Part shown: positions 5,445-5,806 of the stretch, piece by piece
Layout of the letters: each line of letters starts with the position of its first letter
How positions within the stretch are numbered: the stretch's first letter is position 1
Source of the DNA: Chloroflexota bacterium
Lineage (GTDB): Bacteria; Chloroflexota; Limnocylindria; QHBO01
Direction: 5' to 3'
Assembly (NCBI GenBank): GCA_005882055.1
Contig: VBGQ01000227.1
Location: 1 to 5,806, forward strand
Length of the DNA stretch: 5,806 nt
Position numbers and translations under genes: made by a program
The notes under the pieces: generated by a model
What the model saw: the letters and a program-made list of their open reading frames with translations, nothing else
What the model was told of the DNA's origin: nothing
Databases searched by the model: none

Positions 5445-5806
5445 ATGTCGCGCTCGGAACGCCGCGCCTATCAGCGGATGATGAAGAACCAGGATCCGTA
5501 TGCGCCGCCGGCGGCCACCGCCGCGGCGCGGGCGCGAATGGAGCAGCGACAGCGTTCGCGTCGTGGTCCTGCCGCGCAGGGCAGCAAGTCCGCCTCGCTC
5601 CTGGGTGGGCGAACCGGCTGGATCGTGTTCGGCGGGGGAGCGGCAGCCTTCCTGCTTGGCTTCTCGGTGGCCTGGCCGGGAGGCGTGGCGCCGGCCTTGC
5701 TCGCCGGGATTGGTGCCGGCCTTGCCTGGATGGCCGTGACGCTTGGCTTCGCGGTGTGGCTCCGACGAGCGTCGGCTGGCCGGACCGATGGCCGCGGCGC
5801 CGGCTC
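5445..5806 (+). CDS. Small membrane protein with basic N-terminus, partial at right edge
   Basis: The frame opens at ATG 5445 (MSRSERRAYQRMMKNQDPYA) and runs to the window end without a stop, giving 120 residues so far. Residues 1-48 are soluble, rich in Arg, Gln and Ala, and contain the DPYAPP stretch. Two likely membrane segments follow at about 58-77 (WIVFGGGAAAFLLGFSVAW) and 80-105 (VAPALLAGIGAGLAWMAVTL), closed by WLRR, so both ends probably face the cytoplasm. I know no function for it; short proteins with a similar charged start are, to my memory, found in Chloroflexota-type genomes. The start has no usable Shine-Dalgarno. TAGACT at 5430-5435, overlapping the NDH-2 stop, could be the -10 of a leaderless transcript; otherwise the gene is read through from NDH-2. 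Confidence 0.72.
   Translation, partial: MSRSERRAYQRMMKNQDPYAPPAATAAARARMEQRQRSRRGPAAQGSKSASLLGGRTGWIVFGGGAAAFLLGFSVAWPGGVAPALLAGIGAGLAWMAVTLGFAVWLRRASAGRTDGRGAG

Overview
The window is a stretch of chromosome from a GC-rich bacterium. There are no mobile elements, RNA genes, CRISPR arrays or phage genes. The gene set is a DUF2089/SHOCT-like regulator with a DUF4097 partner, a homodimeric-type pyruvate dehydrogenase E1, a single-subunit NADH dehydrogenase and a small basic-tailed membrane protein. It fits a Chloroflexota or Actinomycetota-type lineage, probably uncultured. That placement is an impression from protein families and base composition, not a phylogenetic result.

Layout. Positions 1-849 (minus strand) hold a compact three-gene unit: a 48-residue hypothetical protein, a DUF2089 zinc-ribbon/helix-turn-helix protein with a SHOCT-like tail, and the N-terminus of a DUF4097-type protein that runs off the left edge. 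The first two genes are joined by a TGATG stop/start overlap, and the third follows after 5 bases. Positions 850-1055 are an AT-richer divergent intergenic region. It contains a convincing minus-strand promoter (perfect TTGACA, 17-base spacer, TAAGAT) and a weaker plus-strand promoter that shares the same -35 bases. Positions 1056-1571 (plus) encode a J-domain protein with a C-terminal zinc ribbon. It converges, with a 10-base gap, on the pyruvate dehydrogenase E1 gene (1582-4120, minus). A type II NADH dehydrogenase gene (4139-5432, plus) diverges from E1, with only 18 bases between the two starts. A partial small membrane protein (5445 to the right edge) follows on the plus strand.

The most notable observation is that the two large metabolic genes, E1 and NADH dehydrogenase, are each interrupted once by what looks like an internal deletion with a frameshift. 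E1 lacks about 43-45 residues, including the conserved DEARTFG active-site segment. The NADH dehydrogenase lacks about 20-25 residues just before its NAD-binding glycine motif. Everything on both sides of each break is well conserved. Either this is an assembly or sequencing artefact, or both genes were lost recently. An artefact is at least as likely.

How the genes may work together (inference). Intact E1 would feed pyruvate carbon into acetyl-CoA, with the complex making NADH. NDH-2 would pass NADH electrons to quinone without pumping protons. The shared TATGGTA between their start codons could serve as the -10 element of two leaderless divergent transcripts. The left unit resembles envelope-stress-type DUF2089/DUF4097 loci and has no evident link to central metabolism.
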